The notes: generated by a model not told the origin, from the sequence alone. DNA of 64,000 nt from Microcystis viridis FACHB-1342 (GCF_014698335.1 NZ_JACJSV010000007.1:32193-96192), one strand, 5' to 3'. Counted from the stretch's first letter, positions 25,313-35,431 are shown. Numbers and translations: made by a program.

Positions 25313-25609
25313 TTAGGGATTAGGGAAAAAGACGATTTTTCCCAGAATGCCTAGTATTCCTGTCACCAAAATTCCGACAATGCCAAGAAACCCATTAGTG
25401 GTAATATTCACCCGTGCATTCAGGTCATCAATAGGCTTTTCTATTTCCATAACTTTAGAATCTAGGGCTTTAATATCCCCTCTTATTTCTGATTGTCCTA
25501 TCTCTAGCTTAGTGAGACGCTCATTAACATCTCTTTGTAAAGAGTCGATTTTTCCCTCAATCCTTGTCAGGACAGTTTCAAGGGAATAAGTTACGGTTTC
25601 GTTAGACAT
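25313..25609 (-). CDS. Small coiled-coil protein with C-terminal TM helix, paralogue 1
   Basis: 98 aa. It starts MSNETVTYSLETVLTRIEGK, continues with a heptad coiled coil (RLTKLEIGQSEIRGDIKALD) and ends with one hydrophobic helix (GFLGIVGILVTGILGILGKI) before FFPNP. Topology is tail-anchored, with the coiled coil in the cytosol. The neighbour at 25696 is a paralogue, and a related protein follows at 34650. I do not know a function for this family. A/T-rich leader with ATG. Confidence 0.72.
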   Translation of the reverse strand: MSNETVTYSLETVLTRIEGKIDSLQRDVNERLTKLEIGQSEIRGDIKALDSKVMEIEKPIDDLNARVNITTNGFLGIVGILVTGILGILGKIVFFPNP

Positions 25610-25695
25610 TGTGCTAAACTCCTACTTTTGATAACTTTAATTAGGGCTTGCTGAAAAAATAAGATAGGAAAAATTTATGATGCTAAGGGCAACTT

Positions 25696-25995
25696 CTAGG
25701 GGTTGCCAATAAACCCAAAAAGTTTAGCTGCTCCTCCTAAAATAGCAACAACAAGGGCGATCAAAATGCCTCGATTAGTAAACTCTTGATAGGCAACTCT
25801 AGCGGTCAATCCGTCAATTTTTGTGCTTAGTCGCTCATCTAAAGCTTTAATTTCTCCTTTAAGTTCTGCCTGTCCGATTTCTAATTTTGTCAGACGTTGC
25901 TCGATTCTATCAGCTTTGTGGTTGACTTCCTTGATGCTGTCTTTGATTTCCTTGAGGACCGTTTCAAGGGAATAAGTTACGGTTTCGTTAGACAT
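25696..25995 (-). CDS. Small coiled-coil protein with C-terminal TM helix, paralogue 2
   Basis: 99 aa. It shares the N-terminus MSNETVTYSLETVLKEIKDS and the central RLTKLEIGQAELKGEIKALD with the protein at 25313, and ends in a different TM helix (GILIALVVAILGGAAKLFGF) followed by IGNP. The ends are conserved while the coiled coil varies, as expected for tandem paralogues that may form hetero-oligomers. Just upstream of the previous gene and on the same strand, 86 bp apart. Function unknown. Confidence 0.72.
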   Translation of the reverse strand: MSNETVTYSLETVLKEIKDSIKEVNHKADRIEQRLTKLEIGQAELKGEIKALDERLSTKIDGLTARVAYQEFTNRGILIALVVAILGGAAKLFGFIGNP

Positions 25996-26062
25996 TTGCT
26001 AAACTCCCAGAGTCATCCTGCCGCTATCTTAATTATTAATCCTTTTTCTAGTTTAAGACGGC

Positions 26063-27127
26063 TTACGGTTCACTGCCACGATTGCGCCAGACTTGCCAAC
26101 CGACGTAACCGAGGAGGAGAGTCGCACCAAAGGCAAAACCCCAACCACTGGGAACATTGGAAAAACCGAGGGCTAAACTGCCCACCCAGAGAGTTAGAGC
26201 GTAGATAAATAATACTGTCAGACGGTGAGAGATACCCGCTTTCAGTAAACGATGGTGTAAATGACGTTTATCAGCCACAAAAGGAGATTTTCCGCGTTTG
26301 AGACGGGAAATAATCACCGTGGACATATCGAGGAGAGGAACCGCGAGGATGAGATAGGGCAATAGGACGGCGGTAACGGCAACAGTAGTCACAGCAGTGG
26401 TTTTAGCCAATCCAATCACCGCCACACCCGCCAGGGTAAAACCCATAAAATAGGCCCCACCATCCCCCATAAAAATTTGGGCGGGGTTAAAATTGTAACG
26501 CAGAAAACCCAAGGCCCCACCCGCTAAAGCGGCGGCGATAATAGCGGCGGCCGGTTGTCCCATCACCAAAGTTACAATCAAAATCACCACGGCAGATATA
26601 CCCGAAACTCCCGCCGCTAATCCATCTAAACCGTCAATCCAATTAATCGCGTTAGCCATCCCCACTAACCAGAGGAGAGTAATCGGTAAACTTAGCCAAT
26701 GAATTTGTAATAAATCGCCGAAGGGAATAGAGAGGAAATCGATCCTCACCCCAGCTTGCCAAGCTAGAAAAGCGACGCTAAACTGCATTACCAGACGATT
26801 GAGGGGCGAAAGATTAAAAAGATCATCCGCTAGACCGATGAGAAAAAAGCCCAAACCGCCTAGGGTTACGCCCCACACTTCCCATTCTCGATCGCTGTTT
26901 AAACCGGCAAACCCTCCCAACCACCAAACGATCAGGAGGGCAGTTAAAGCGCCGACAAAAATCGAAACTCCCCCCAGTCGAACCATAGGCTTTTCATGGA
27001 CCTTCCTTTCGTTGGGTTTATCGACGTAACCGCTTTTCAGTCCGACGGTTCTGACGAGGGGGGTACTCCAAAGTACCACGGTATGGGCGATCAGAAAAGC
27101 AATTAGATAGTATAAATCTCCGGACAT
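26063..27127 (-). CDS. Polyprenyl-phosphate sugar-1-phosphate transferase (WecA/MraY family)
   Basis: 354 aa from ATG 27127 (MSGDLYYLIAF); a GTG 12 codons upstream is less likely because the added residues are polar. About ten TM helices alternate with the family's cytosolic motifs: GLADDLFNLSPLNR, the DxxD-type NAINWIDGLDGLAAG, FMGDGGAYFMG, and the HHRLLKAG histidine motif. Such enzymes transfer a sugar-1-phosphate from a UDP-sugar to a polyprenyl phosphate to start O-antigen, teichoic-acid-like or capsule assembly. The absence of the usual MraY sequence details and of mur neighbours favours the WecA side. Substrate not determinable here. Confidence 0.9.
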   Translation of the reverse strand: MSGDLYYLIAFLIAHTVVLWSTPLVRTVGLKSGYVDKPNERKVHEKPMVRLGGVSIFVGALTALLIVWWLGGFAGLNSDREWEVWGVTLGGLGFFLIGLADDLFNLSPLNRLVMQFSVAFLAWQAGVRIDFLSIPFGDLLQIHWLSLPITLLWLVGMANAINWIDGLDGLAAGVSGISAVVILIVTLVMGQPAAAIIAAALAGGALGFLRYNFNPAQIFMGDGGAYFMGFTLAGVAVIGLAKTTAVTTVAVTAVLLPYLILAVPLLDMSTVIISRLKRGKSPFVADKRHLHHRLLKAGISHRLTVLFIYALTLWVGSLALGFSNVPSGWGFAFGATLLLGYVGWQVWRNRGSEP

Positions 27128-27205
27128 GGGAATTGGGGGGCGATTTAATTCACAATTGGCCACTGACAGGCAATCGCCAATTATGAACTTTTATTATCTC
27201 TCTTT

Positions 27206-28489
27206 TTAGGCCAAGGCGGGGACGGAAATATGGAGATGGGGATAGAGGGGGAAGCTTTCACAGAGTTTGGCTACCCGTTGACGGCAAGCAGTTCTCAGGG
27301 CTTCATCCCCTGGATTAAGGAGAATATCGGCGATAATGTTGCCAATCTCGATAAATTCCGTTTCTCCTAGTCCTCTGGTGGTCATAGCCGGGGAACCCAA
27401 GCGCAGACCACTGGTGACAAAGGGAGACTCGGGATCGAAGGGAACAGTGTTTTTATTAGCGGTAATATTAATGGTACTCACCAGGCGATCGGCTTCTTTC
27501 CCGGTCATGCCCACGGATCTCAAATCGAGTAACATCAAGTGATTATCCGTACCATCGGTGACAATTTTAATCCCTCTAGCCTTCAACTGACCGGCTAAAG
27601 CTTGGGCATTAGCGATTACTTGGCCCGAATAGATTTTAAACTCCGGTTTCAATGCTTCCCCAAAAGCCACAGCTTTCGCCGCAATCACGTGTTCTAGGGG
27701 TCCGCCTTGGGTACCGGGGAAGACGGATTTATCGAATTTTTTGCCTAATTCCTCGTCTTTGGTCATAATTAACCCCCCCCTAGGACCGCGCAGGGTTTTG
27801 TGAGTGGTGGTAGTGACCACATCACAGTGGGGTAGGGGGTTAGGATGATGACCAGTGGCCACTAAACCGGCAATATGGGCGATATCTGCCATCAGGTAGG
27901 CCCCCACTTCGTCAGCGATGGCGCGGAATTTCTCGAAATCAATCCGGCGCGAATAGGCAGAATAACCGCAGATAATTAGTTTGGGTTTTTCTTTGCGGGC
28001 GATGTCAAGGATGAGATCGTAGTCGAGGAGTTCGGTTTCGGGACTTACTCCGTACTGTACGACTCGGAACCATTTCCCGGAAACGTTAACGGGGGAACCG
28101 TGGGTAAGATGACCACCGTGGGAGAGATCCATGCCCATAATCGTATCGCCTGGCTGCAAGAGGGTCAGGAAAACGGCGAAATTAGCTTGGGCGCCAGAGT
28201 GGGGTTGTACGTTAGCGTGGTTTGCCCCAAATAGTCGTTTAACCCGATTGATCGCTAATTGTTCCGCTTCGTCAACGTATTCGCAACCGCCATAGTAGCG
28301 TTTTTTTGGCAGTCCTTCGGCGTATTTGTTGGTTAAAACCGAACCCTGGGCGGCCATGACGGCAGCCGAGGTAAAGTTTTCACTAGCGATTAATTCTAGG
28401 TGATCTCTTTGACGTTGCAGTTCTTTTTGCAAAATCCCTGCGATCGCTGGATCCGTCAGGGATAGTATATCTAAGTTCGTATCAGTCAC
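27206..28489 (-). CDS. glyA: Serine hydroxymethyltransferase
   Basis: 427 aa, the typical length. It interconverts serine and glycine with tetrahydrofolate, using PLP. Hallmarks are the N-terminal [19 protein letters not shown], the strand [21 protein letters not shown], the PLP-lysine motif [15 protein letters not shown], and the C-terminal [15 protein letters not shown] start at 28489. It lies ahead of the transferase on the same strand with a 79-bp gap. With the downstream gcvP it fits glycine/one-carbon metabolism linked to photorespiration, but the two are 14 kb apart. Confidence 0.97.
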   Translation of the reverse strand: MTDTNLDILSLTDPAIAGILQKELQRQRDHLELIASENFTSAAVMAAQGSVLTNKYAEGLPKKRYYGGCEYVDEAEQLAINRVKRLFGANHANVQPHSGAQANFAVFLTLLQPGDTIMGMDLSHGGHLTHGSPVNVSGKWFRVVQYGVSPETELLDYDLILDIARKEKPKLIICGYSAYSRRIDFEKFRAIADEVGAYLMADIAHIAGLVATGHHPNPLPHCDVVTTTTHKTLRGPRGGLIMTKDEELGKKFDKSVFPGTQGGPLEHVIAAKAVAFGEALKPEFKIYSGQVIANAQALAGQLKARGIKIVTDGTDNHLMLLDLRSVGMTGKEADRLVSTINITANKNTVPFDPESPFVTSGLRLGSPAMTTRGLGETEFIEIGNIIADILLNPGDEALRTACRQRVAKLCESFPLYPHLHISVPALA

Positions 28490-29008
28490 GGTTACTCGAT
28501 CCTTTTTTTAACAATTTACCTGTAATCCTTGGGTCACTTTCTCCATTTTGGCACAATCTCTAATCTTCCGACACACCAGTGAGCTTAATTGCCTCTCTTC
28601 GGGGTCGCTCATCAATTGTCAACTGTTAGCAGTAAAATCTTCATTTTTAGTCAATAAGTGATAGTAAGTAGGTAGGCGTTAAAAATTATCAGATGCCCCC
28701 CTTATTAAGGGGGGATTAAAGGGGGGACTAAGGGGGGATCGGCACCCCCCTTATCAAGGGGGGCAGGGGGGATCGAACCTAAAATCCATTTTTAATTTAA
28801 TTATAACCAGCTACTTAATATTAGCCAATAGAACCCCCCAAAAGCTGGGATTGAGTGATAAAATCAGAAGTAATGCCCAATTTTAACGGTGATTTTCCCT
28901 TTAAAAATAACAACTTAGTAGAAGTTCTACAAAAAGTTGACAAATTTTAAAAATAGGGTAGATTACCTTCAAGATAACCACCCGAAAACTACCATTAATT
29001 ATCTGTAA
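28490..29008. other. 519-bp gap with a GGGGGATC-rich palindromic repeat
   Basis: No gene was found. At 28665-28817 lies a repeat unit containing CCCCCCTTATTAAGGGGGG, a nearby GGGGGGACTAAGGGGGGATC and CCCCCCTTATCAAGGGGGG. It is loosely bounded by TAAGTAG on the left and CTACTTA on the right, so it may be a small mobile repeat. The last ~190 bp is an A/T-rich leader between glyA and ppc, both transcribed leftward, so this is the 3' side of ppc. Confidence 0.5.
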
Positions 29009-32000
29009 TCAACCGGTATTTCTCATCCCTGCGGCAATACCATTAATCGTCATTAAAGCGCCCCTTAATAACTCCTCTTTAGAATAGCGGAAATGAATCA
29101 CACCGGATTGAGCTTGACTATTGTATTGACGTAAACGCTTGAGGAGAGACACCTGTAGGAAACCGAGGGGAACGATCGAACCGTTGCGTAACTGCACCGA
29201 GCGCTGTAAGCTCGGATCATTATCTAATAAATGTTTCTCGCCGGTGATCTGGAGAACAATCTCGCTAGTGCGATTATATTCCTCTTTAATCCTTTCAAAC
29301 AGACGTTGAAAACGTTCTCGATCTTCCTGTTTAGAAAGTTCACTGACGTAGTGATAGGCCATCTGTAAATCCACCTTTGATAGAGTCATTTCTGCCTTAG
29401 AAATCACCATCTGGAAGAAAGGCCACTTGTGATAAAAATGGCGTAACAATTCCAAATTTCTGCTAGGAGAATCATCGAGAAACATCTGTAAAGCTGTCCC
29501 TAAACCATACCAAGCCGGTAAAAGAAAACGGGTTTGCGTCCAACTAAACACCCAGGGAATTGCCCGCAGGGTACTTAAATCCTGTTGACCACTTTTCCGG
29601 CGCGCCGGTCGGGAACTAATCTGTAAAAGACTAATTTCAGGAATGGGAGTTACGGACAGAAAGAAGTCTAAAAAGTCCGGTTCTTCATAAATCAAACTGC
29701 GATAGGTTTGCCGTGAACGGGTGGCCAAGTCCTCCATGATGCGATTCCAGGGTTCGAGATCATCAAAACCACTGCCCAGTAAACTTGCCTGTATGACTGC
29801 CGTTACGGCCGTTTCGAGGTTATACAAGGCCAATTCCGGTAAAGAGTATTTCGAGGCTAAAACCTCGCCTTGTTCGGTGATTTTAATGCGACCGTTAATC
29901 GTTCCCCGGGGTTGGGCGAGGATAGCGGCGTAGGCCGGACCCCCACCGCGACCGACGGAACCGCCCCGGCCATGAAAAAGACGTAGATCCACGCCGTATT
30001 GTTTAGCAGTTTTTTGTAAAGCCTTCTGGGCCTTATGAATTTCCCAATTACTGCTCAAAAAGCCGGAATCCTTATTACTATCGGAGTAACCCACCATAAT
30101 CTCCTGTAAATTACCCGGTTCGAGGATGGCCGGTTCCGGGGTCACGTCCTCCCCGTTTAAAGCCCCTAAATGGTCGTAACCGCCGGCTAGGGCTGCCCGG
30201 TAGAGGGGCAATTCAAACAAAGTCTGCATGATGCCGGGGGCGTGTTTGAGGTCATCGACGGTTTCAAAGAGGGGAACGATGCGGAGGGAACTGCGGCTAG
30301 TGGCGGGGTCGTATAAACCAGCTTCTTGGGCTAATAACAGCACTTCTAGCACATCGCTGGCCTCGTTGGTCATGCTGATAATGTAGGTTTGGCAGATTTC
30401 CAGACCGAATTCCCCTTGCAGACTTCTTAAAACTCGCAGGGTTTCAATGGTTTCGCAGGTTCTTTCCGAAAAGGGCATTTCCCGGGGAATTAAGGGCCGA
30501 CGGGTTTTTAATTCCGCCACTAACCAGGCGATTTTTTCTGATTCGGTTAATTGGCCGTAGGGTTTGGGTAAAACTCCGAGATAGGCCGCGATTTCTTCGA
30601 TACATTCGGCGTGACGGGTGGATTCTTGCCGAAAATCTAACTGAGTCAGGACAAAGCCAAAAATCTCCACTTGGGCAATCAGTTGATCGAGTTCTTGACA
30701 GGAAAGACCGGTTTGCAAGAGACTGCGCTGTAATAGCTGTAATTCGGCTAAAAACTCGGAACCAGAGCGATAGATGTTGGTTTCGTTGAGTTTAGTTAAT
30801 AATTGTCGTTCTTCCGGGTCATTAAGGCGATCATTGCGATCGCGGGTATTTTCCAGACGTTTTTGAATAAAGGCCAATTTGAGGCGATAGGGTTCCTGAC
30901 GGTAGCGGATTGCTAACTGGCTATAGATTTCGGGCATTTGCTGTTTATCTCTGTCCAGGGAGTCCAGCAACTCCGGCAAGACGTGACACCAGTGCAGGGA
31001 GGCACTTAAAATACTGGTCAGGTCGCGAATAGCATCGAGATATTTTTTAACAACGAGATTGCGCTGATAACAGCAGGTTTTCCAGGTGACTTCGGGGGTA
31101 ACGGAGGGATTGCCATCCCGATCGCCCCCCACCCAAGAACCAAAGCGACAGAAGTTATTTTTTGGCGCTCGTAAACGGGGAAAGGAGGATTCTAGACTTT
31201 GCTGCAGACGCAGGGTTAACTGGGGTAGGGAATCGAAGAGAACTTCATCGAAGTAGTGGAGGGCATAATCCACCTCATCGACGACGGTGGGTTTAAATTG
31301 GTGTAGTTCATCTGTTCGCCACCAAAAACGTATTTCTTCTTTTAACTGTTTGGTGACTGTCTGTGCTTCTCTGGAGTTAGTTAACCCCATACTGCGAAAG
31401 ATTTCTTCTGCTTGGTCGAGTTTTTCGAGAATGCCCGAGATGCGGCGCTGTTTAATGCGAATGGTATGACGGACAATTTCCGTGGGGTGGGCCGTAAAAA
31501 CCAGACGAATATCTAATTGATCGAGAAGACGCTGAATTTCCTGGGGGGGGACGTTCACCTGTTTAAGATAGGGAAATAACCAGTGAAATAGCCCCGATTT
31601 TGGGCTGGAGTGATCGGACTCGTTTAGGGTTTTTTCTAGCCAATCGGCCCCGACAATGGTGGCTAAAAGGCTTTTTTGCGTTGGTTCAGCCTTGGGACTT
31701 TCGTTTTCTTCCCCGATCACCGTCCGTCGCAGTAGTTGCTGATCCCTTTGTTCGTAGTGTTGTTCGATTATATTTATTAACTGGAAATAGAGGGCAAAAG
31801 CGCGGGTAACTTTGATCGCTTCCCCTAGTTCCAAGTCTTCAATCATTTTGGCGATCATTGCTTCCGGACTATCATCGGTCACTTGTCCTTCCTCAGAACA
31901 GAGATGGCGCAGTAATTCCAGTAAATCAACTAATTCTTGACCACATTCGGAGACTAAGACTTCTTTCCATAAATCTTCGATTAATTTCAGTCTTTGCTGC

Positions 32001-32065
32001 AGAAACAGGTTGGAAGTGGGGAAAATATCCTGTTCGGTTTCGGTCGAGGGGACAAGGACGCTCAT
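29009..32065 (-). CDS. ppc: Phosphoenolpyruvate carboxylase
   Basis: 1018 aa, the usual cyanobacterial size. It fixes bicarbonate onto PEP to make oxaloacetate for the incomplete or alternative TCA routes. Signatures seen: the catalytic His motif [47 protein letters not shown] (as [14 protein letters not shown]), [15 protein letters not shown], and the C-terminal RNTG that binds the allosteric aspartate. Start ATG 32065 gives [12 protein letters not shown]. It stands alone, with tandem heptamer repeats just upstream of the start codon. Confidence 0.98.
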   Translation of the reverse strand: MSVLVPSTETEQDIFPTSNLFLQQRLKLIEDLWKEVLVSECGQELVDLLELLRHLCSEEGQVTDDSPEAMIAKMIEDLELGEAIKVTRAFALYFQLINIIEQHYEQRDQQLLRRTVIGEENESPKAEPTQKSLLATIVGADWLEKTLNESDHSSPKSGLFHWLFPYLKQVNVPPQEIQRLLDQLDIRLVFTAHPTEIVRHTIRIKQRRISGILEKLDQAEEIFRSMGLTNSREAQTVTKQLKEEIRFWWRTDELHQFKPTVVDEVDYALHYFDEVLFDSLPQLTLRLQQSLESSFPRLRAPKNNFCRFGSWVGGDRDGNPSVTPEVTWKTCCYQRNLVVKKYLDAIRDLTSILSASLHWCHVLPELLDSLDRDKQQMPEIYSQLAIRYRQEPYRLKLAFIQKRLENTRDRNDRLNDPEERQLLTKLNETNIYRSGSEFLAELQLLQRSLLQTGLSCQELDQLIAQVEIFGFVLTQLDFRQESTRHAECIEEIAAYLGVLPKPYGQLTESEKIAWLVAELKTRRPLIPREMPFSERTCETIETLRVLRSLQGEFGLEICQTYIISMTNEASDVLEVLLLAQEAGLYDPATSRSSLRIVPLFETVDDLKHAPGIMQTLFELPLYRAALAGGYDHLGALNGEDVTPEPAILEPGNLQEIMVGYSDSNKDSGFLSSNWEIHKAQKALQKTAKQYGVDLRLFHGRGGSVGRGGGPAYAAILAQPRGTINGRIKITEQGEVLASKYSLPELALYNLETAVTAVIQASLLGSGFDDLEPWNRIMEDLATRSRQTYRSLIYEEPDFLDFFLSVTPIPEISLLQISSRPARRKSGQQDLSTLRAIPWVFSWTQTRFLLPAWYGLGTALQMFLDDSPSRNLELLRHFYHKWPFFQMVISKAEMTLSKVDLQMAYHYVSELSKQEDRERFQRLFERIKEEYNRTSEIVLQITGEKHLLDNDPSLQRSVQLRNGSIVPLGFLQVSLLKRLRQYNSQAQSGVIHFRYSKEELLRGALMTINGIAAGMRNTG

Positions 32066-32069
32066 AATT

Positions 32070-32217
32070 TCAGTAATCAGTAATCAGTAATCAGTAAACA
32101 GTCATCAGTCATCAGTCATCAGTGAAAAGAAAGCTCAGAACTTGCCCGTTAATACTATTCACTGAAAACTCAAATCTGATCATTGATAACTGATAACTGA
32201 TCACTGATTACTGATAT
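32070..32217. repeat. Heptamer STRR arrays (TCAGTAA / TGATAAC type) upstream of ppc
   Basis: Two arrays are present. One at 32070-32123 is made of CAGTAAT and CAGTCAT heptamers. The other at 32175-32217 is made of TGATAAC and TGATCAC/TGATTAC heptamers, roughly the reverse complement of the first. Together they could pair into a long stem just 5' of the ppc start. The same heptamer family occurs at 33660-33812, 47532-47588 and 47929-47975. STRR heptanucleotides are established features of cyanobacterial genomes. Confidence 0.8.
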
Positions 32218-32347
32218 ATCGGGATTAGTTCTTTACGGTTTGTCAAAAATGAGATTATATGCCAAAGAATCACATTTTTTCCTATTTTTAACAAAAATTT
32301 CGCTATTTTTGCCTCTTTTCAGGGGGCAAAAGGACTTTTTTCTTGGA

Positions 32348-32536
32348 TTATTGGTCACTTTTGACCGGTAACTGATCGGGAATATTGAGAAGGGGCAAGC
32401 GATCGCCGCGAAACAATTCCTCACTTTCCTGGCCCAATTCAATTAACCAATGATTGAGGGACCGCAAGGCCAGATAGGATAAAAGAAAGGGACTAACCGC
32501 TAGACTAAGCCAAAGCTCGATCGGTTGAGTTTTCAT
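32348..32536 (-). CDS. 62-aa membrane-associated small protein downstream of minE
   Basis: 62 aa, MKTQPIELWLSLAVSPFLLS, then YLALRSLNHWLIELGQESEE, then LFRGDRLPLL and IPDQLPVKSDQ. One hydrophobic segment (LSLAVSPFLLSYLAL) is followed by an amphipathic stretch. It begins 8 bp after the minE stop on the same strand, so it is likely the last gene of the minCDE transcript. I do not recognise the family. The good amino-acid composition and operon position favour a real gene. Confidence 0.6.
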   Translation of the reverse strand: MKTQPIELWLSLAVSPFLLSYLALRSLNHWLIELGQESEELFRGDRLPLLNIPDQLPVKSDQ

Positions 32537-32544
32537 GGCAATTT

Positions 32545-32820
32545 TTAGGTTAAAGGACGGCGTTTGATGCGACGAATCGGAAAATTAGCAATCAGGGCGG
32601 TAGTTCGTTGGTCACTTTCTAAGAGTAACTCGGTTTCCTCGGTGTCGATATCAAGATAACGACCGACCACTTCTAAGATTTCTTGACGCATCATATCGAG
32701 AATTTCGGGACTAAGATCGGCGCGATCGTGGGCTAGAATAAGTTTTAAGCGTTTTTTAGCTTGGTCGCCACTTTTGCCCGAACCGCGCCATGCTAGAAGT
32801 TTATCGATCAGGTCATTCAT
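32545..32820 (-). CDS. minE: Cell division topological specificity factor MinE
   Basis: 91 aa, normal length. MinE displaces MinC from MinD and stimulates MinD ATPase, driving the oscillation that centres the FtsZ ring. The anti-MinCD helix region AKKRLKLILAHDRADLSPEI is nearly invariant, followed by the dimerisation domain DMMRQEILEVVGRYLDIDTE. It lies 29 bp after minD on the same strand. ATG start at 32820 (MNDLIDKLLAWRG). Confidence 0.96.
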   Translation of the reverse strand: MNDLIDKLLAWRGSGKSGDQAKKRLKLILAHDRADLSPEILDMMRQEILEVVGRYLDIDTEETELLLESDQRTTALIANFPIRRIKRRPLT

Positions 32821-32849
32821 AGTAGGTTAAAGGGTTGAGATGAGAGAGT

Positions 32850-33650
32850 TTAAGGCCCAAACAAGCGACGACGCAGACGGGTAAGAAAACCTTCCTGACC
32901 GGCCATTAAATCTAGAAACGGCACATCGCGACCCTGTAAACGTTGGGCAATGTTTCTAAAGGCCATAGAGGGGAGAGAAGTCTTCTCCTCTAATACTAAT
33001 GGTTCTCCTTTATTAGTGGAAATAATAATTCTTTGATCGTCGGGAATAATCCCCAACAGGGGAATTACCAATAAGTCGAGAATATCCTCGACGCTGATCA
33101 TCTGATTAAGTTGGATCATTTCCGGCCGCAGCCGGTTGACAATCAGACGAATACCCTTAATATCCTCGCTTTCTAGTAATCCTACCACGCGATCGGCATC
33201 TCTCACCGCCGACATTTCTGGGGTAGTAACGATGATCGCTTCTTGGGCAGCAGCGATCGCATTGCGGAAACCCATTTCAATTCCTGCCGGGCAATCAATC
33301 AATACATAATCATAACTTTTTGACAATTGGGCGACTAAATCCTTCATTTGATCGGCAGTAATTGCCTCTTTTGTACGATTTTGTGCCGCCGGTAATAGAA
33401 CCAGATTTTCCTGTCTTTTATCCTTAACTAAAGCTTTATCAAGGCTACAATCTCCCGCTACCACATCGAGGGCAGTATAAACGATACGCTGTTCTAATCC
33501 TAACAATAAATCGAGATTTCTCAGTCCGAAATCGGCATCGACAAGGGCGACTCGACAGCCTAATTGAGATAAGGCTGAACCTAAGTTCGCCGTTACCGTC
33601 GTTTTACCGACTCCTCCCTTTCCCGATGTCACCACAATTACACGAGCCAT
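32850..33650 (-). CDS. minD: Septum site-determining ATPase MinD
   Basis: 266 aa. Deviant Walker A ParA-family ATPase with KGGVGKTTVTANLG at the N-terminus, Walker B-like LIDCPAGIEMGF, and a C-terminal amphipathic membrane-targeting helix (GFLTRLRRRLFG). MinD recruits MinC to the membrane and cycles under MinE control. ATG start at 33650. It is the middle gene of a minC-minD-minE order on the minus strand. The 159 bp to minC is unusually long and is filled with heptamer repeats. Confidence 0.97.
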   Translation of the reverse strand: MARVIVVTSGKGGVGKTTVTANLGSALSQLGCRVALVDADFGLRNLDLLLGLEQRIVYTALDVVAGDCSLDKALVKDKRQENLVLLPAAQNRTKEAITADQMKDLVAQLSKSYDYVLIDCPAGIEMGFRNAIAAAQEAIIVTTPEMSAVRDADRVVGLLESEDIKGIRLIVNRLRPEMIQLNQMISVEDILDLLVIPLLGIIPDDQRIIISTNKGEPLVLEEKTSLPSMAFRNIAQRLQGRDVPFLDLMAGQEGFLTRLRRRLFGP

Positions 33651-33659
33651 AATTTATAT

Positions 33660-33812
33660 CAGTTATCAGTTATCAGTTATCAGCTATCAGCTATCAGTTA
33701 TCAGTTATCAGTTATCAGCTATCAGTTTTATAGAGTTTTTCGTTTCAACGCAGTTAATCGCTATTTTTACCAGTCACTGAATCACTGTTTACTGATCACT
33801 GTTTACTGATCA
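33660..33812. repeat. Heptamer STRR between minC and minD
   Basis: At 33660-33727 TATCAGT/TATCAGC heptamers repeat about nine times, and CACTGTTTACTGATCACTGTTTACTGATCA follows at about 33783-33812. The array runs up to, and includes, the minC stop codon. It fills the space between two genes of one operon, so it is transcribed. It may have entered after the operon formed and could influence minC-minD translation or mRNA stability. Confidence 0.75.
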
Positions 33813-34637
33813 CCTTTTTTCGACCCACCCCACTTTATCTTTAAAGGTGTAGGTTCTGGAAAAATTATAAGCCCCAATGATGCGGATTCCTCCTTCGCTG
33901 ATACAGGCGATTTCTGGTTCTATGCGATCGCTATTTAAAGCCGGGGCCCGTGCCACCAATTCCGCGATCCTCAGTTGAGTTAAATCGATTCGCAGGGCCA
34001 TGATTAGTGCCGCTCGATCGCCTCGGAATCCCGCATGGGCCACACCGCGTAAACTCCCCCAAACTAATATATCGCCATCAGCGACGATCGATCCGCCGGG
34101 GTTGACATCGCCCATGATTATAACTGTACCGGGGTGACGGATTTCTACACCCGATCGCAGGGTAGTTTTTAAGTATAAAGGTTCAGCGAGGAGGGATGGC
34201 AGCGGTTGCTCGTCCCCGAAAACCGTGGCATTTGATTGCATTTGTTCGACATTGTAACCCATAGTTGCCGCTGCCACTGCGGTTTGTCTTCTTTGAGTTT
34301 GGATCGTATGTAGGGGTAATTCGGCACTGTCTAAAATTGTGGCGATCGCTTGTAGTTGCCGCGTATCCATCAGGCGATCGTTGGCCTGTAGATGTACAGG
34401 TGTTCTAGCTGGGCAGTTTTGACCGCTATTACGGAGATAATATTTCAATCCTGTCAAGATATCTGTCCAATCCTGACTTGTCTCCCCGGCGCCGGTTTTG
34501 GGTAAAATTAGCACCAATTTCTCGCCCTCACTTTTAAGGTGAATTTGGGTGTATCTTGACCTTACCGAGGCTGATGGCTCAATTTTTTCGGTTTCTAGGT
34601 CGATTTCTTGATTTATTCCGGTTTTGGTTTCATCCAT
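33810..34637 (-). CDS. minC: Septum site-determining protein MinC
   Basis: 275 aa. The C-terminal ~100 residues are the right-handed beta-helix MinC_C domain (RSGVEIRHPGTVIIMGDVNP, then GGSIVADGDILVWGSLRGVA, HAGFRGD), which binds FtsZ and MinD. The N-terminal ~140 residues are more diverged (KLVLILPKTGAGETSQDWTD), as is usual in cyanobacteria, with a basic, low-complexity leader of ~25 residues before it. It inhibits FtsZ polymerisation. First gene of the min operon in this window; the heptamer repeat begins at its stop codon. Confidence 0.94.
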   Translation of the reverse strand: MDETKTGINQEIDLETEKIEPSASVRSRYTQIHLKSEGEKLVLILPKTGAGETSQDWTDILTGLKYYLRNSGQNCPARTPVHLQANDRLMDTRQLQAIATILDSAELPLHTIQTQRRQTAVAAATMGYNVEQMQSNATVFGDEQPLPSLLAEPLYLKTTLRSGVEIRHPGTVIIMGDVNPGGSIVADGDILVWGSLRGVAHAGFRGDRAALIMALRIDLTQLRIAELVARAPALNSDRIEPEIACISEGGIRIIGAYNFSRTYTFKDKVGWVEKR

Positions 34638-34649
34638 AAAGATAATTTT

Positions 34650-35000
34650 TTACTTAAACAAGACAAAGCGCAAAATAGCGATCAGCAAACCGACGGAAGC
34701 GGTAATCAGTGAACCGCCTAAAATGGTTATTAATGCCCAAATTTGATTTTTTTGACTGCCCTCAACTATTTTGAGGCGATTATCCATCCCTTCGACTCTT
34801 TCGGTTAATTTTGCCTGTCCTATCTCTAGGGATTTAACATCTTGCTTGATTTCCTTAATATCAGCCTTAATTTCGCCAATATCAGCTTTAATTTCGACGA
34901 TACTATTCTCGATCGCCGTGAAACGAGTCTCGATCGCTTTTTGTCCGTTGATAATTAAGTCTTCTAGCCTTTTCAAGTCCGTATCGGCAACAGTTTTCAT
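34650..35000 (-). CDS. Coiled-coil protein with C-terminal TM helix, paralogue 3
   Basis: 116 aa. A long coiled coil (KADIGEIKADIKEIKQDVKS, then LEIGQAKLTERVEGMDNRLK) is followed by a TM helix (IWALITILGGSLITASVGLL) and a short FVLFK tail. The KLEIGQ/SLEIGQ coil phase and the overall plan match the two genes at 25313 and 25696, though the N-terminus differs (MKTVADTDLKRLEDLIINGQ). It lies 12 bp upstream of minC on the same strand and might be cotranscribed with the min operon; a link to division is not implied. Confidence 0.7.
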   Translation of the reverse strand: MKTVADTDLKRLEDLIINGQKAIETRFTAIENSIVEIKADIGEIKADIKEIKQDVKSLEIGQAKLTERVEGMDNRLKIVEGSQKNQIWALITILGGSLITASVGLLIAILRFVLFK

Positions 35001-35218
35001 AAAAATTAACTGGCTATCAGCATAGATGTTTCTTTCATTATGAACCTTGAGCAGCCAGCAGCAGTGGGAATTAGGAATTATGAATTAGGAATTACGGCTG
35101 ATGCGAGATAGAGAGGTTTGTAAAATCAAAGGGAGGCGTCACGATAAAGGTAATCACTCCAAAGCATGAGGCCTCCCATGAATAGGATAGATGCTCCCAC
35201 CCTCTTGACTATTATTTA

Positions 35219-35431
35219 GGGTCTGCTGAAAAAGGTTTTCCTGGGGGCAGGGTGTGGGGTGTGGGGTGTGGGGTGTGGGGTTTTAGCGATTTTCATCTGG
35301 TCAATTACCTAATTTTCAGGGAAAAAGTCCAGGAATTTTCCCCCCGATCACTACAATGGTTGGCACTTTTTGAGGGAAAAAAAGTCTAGAAGGTTTACCC
35401 AACAAGGTTTTTAGATTTATTCAGCAAACCC
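35219..35431. mobile_element. MITE B inserted in the IS982-like relic
   Basis: It starts GGGTCTGCTGAAAAAGG and ends TTCAGCAAACCC, with the TGTGGGG heptamer array near the left. Flanks are TATTTA at 35213-35218 and TATTTA at 35432-35437, an exact 6-bp duplication. Deleting the element and one flank rejoins the transposase frame ATT ATT TAT GTC. No ORF. Confidence 0.85.

Noticed and set aside
30000..30300. Internal rearrangement in ppc suggested by small antisense ORFs
   Set aside because: The ppc frame is continuous, full length and has all motifs in order.
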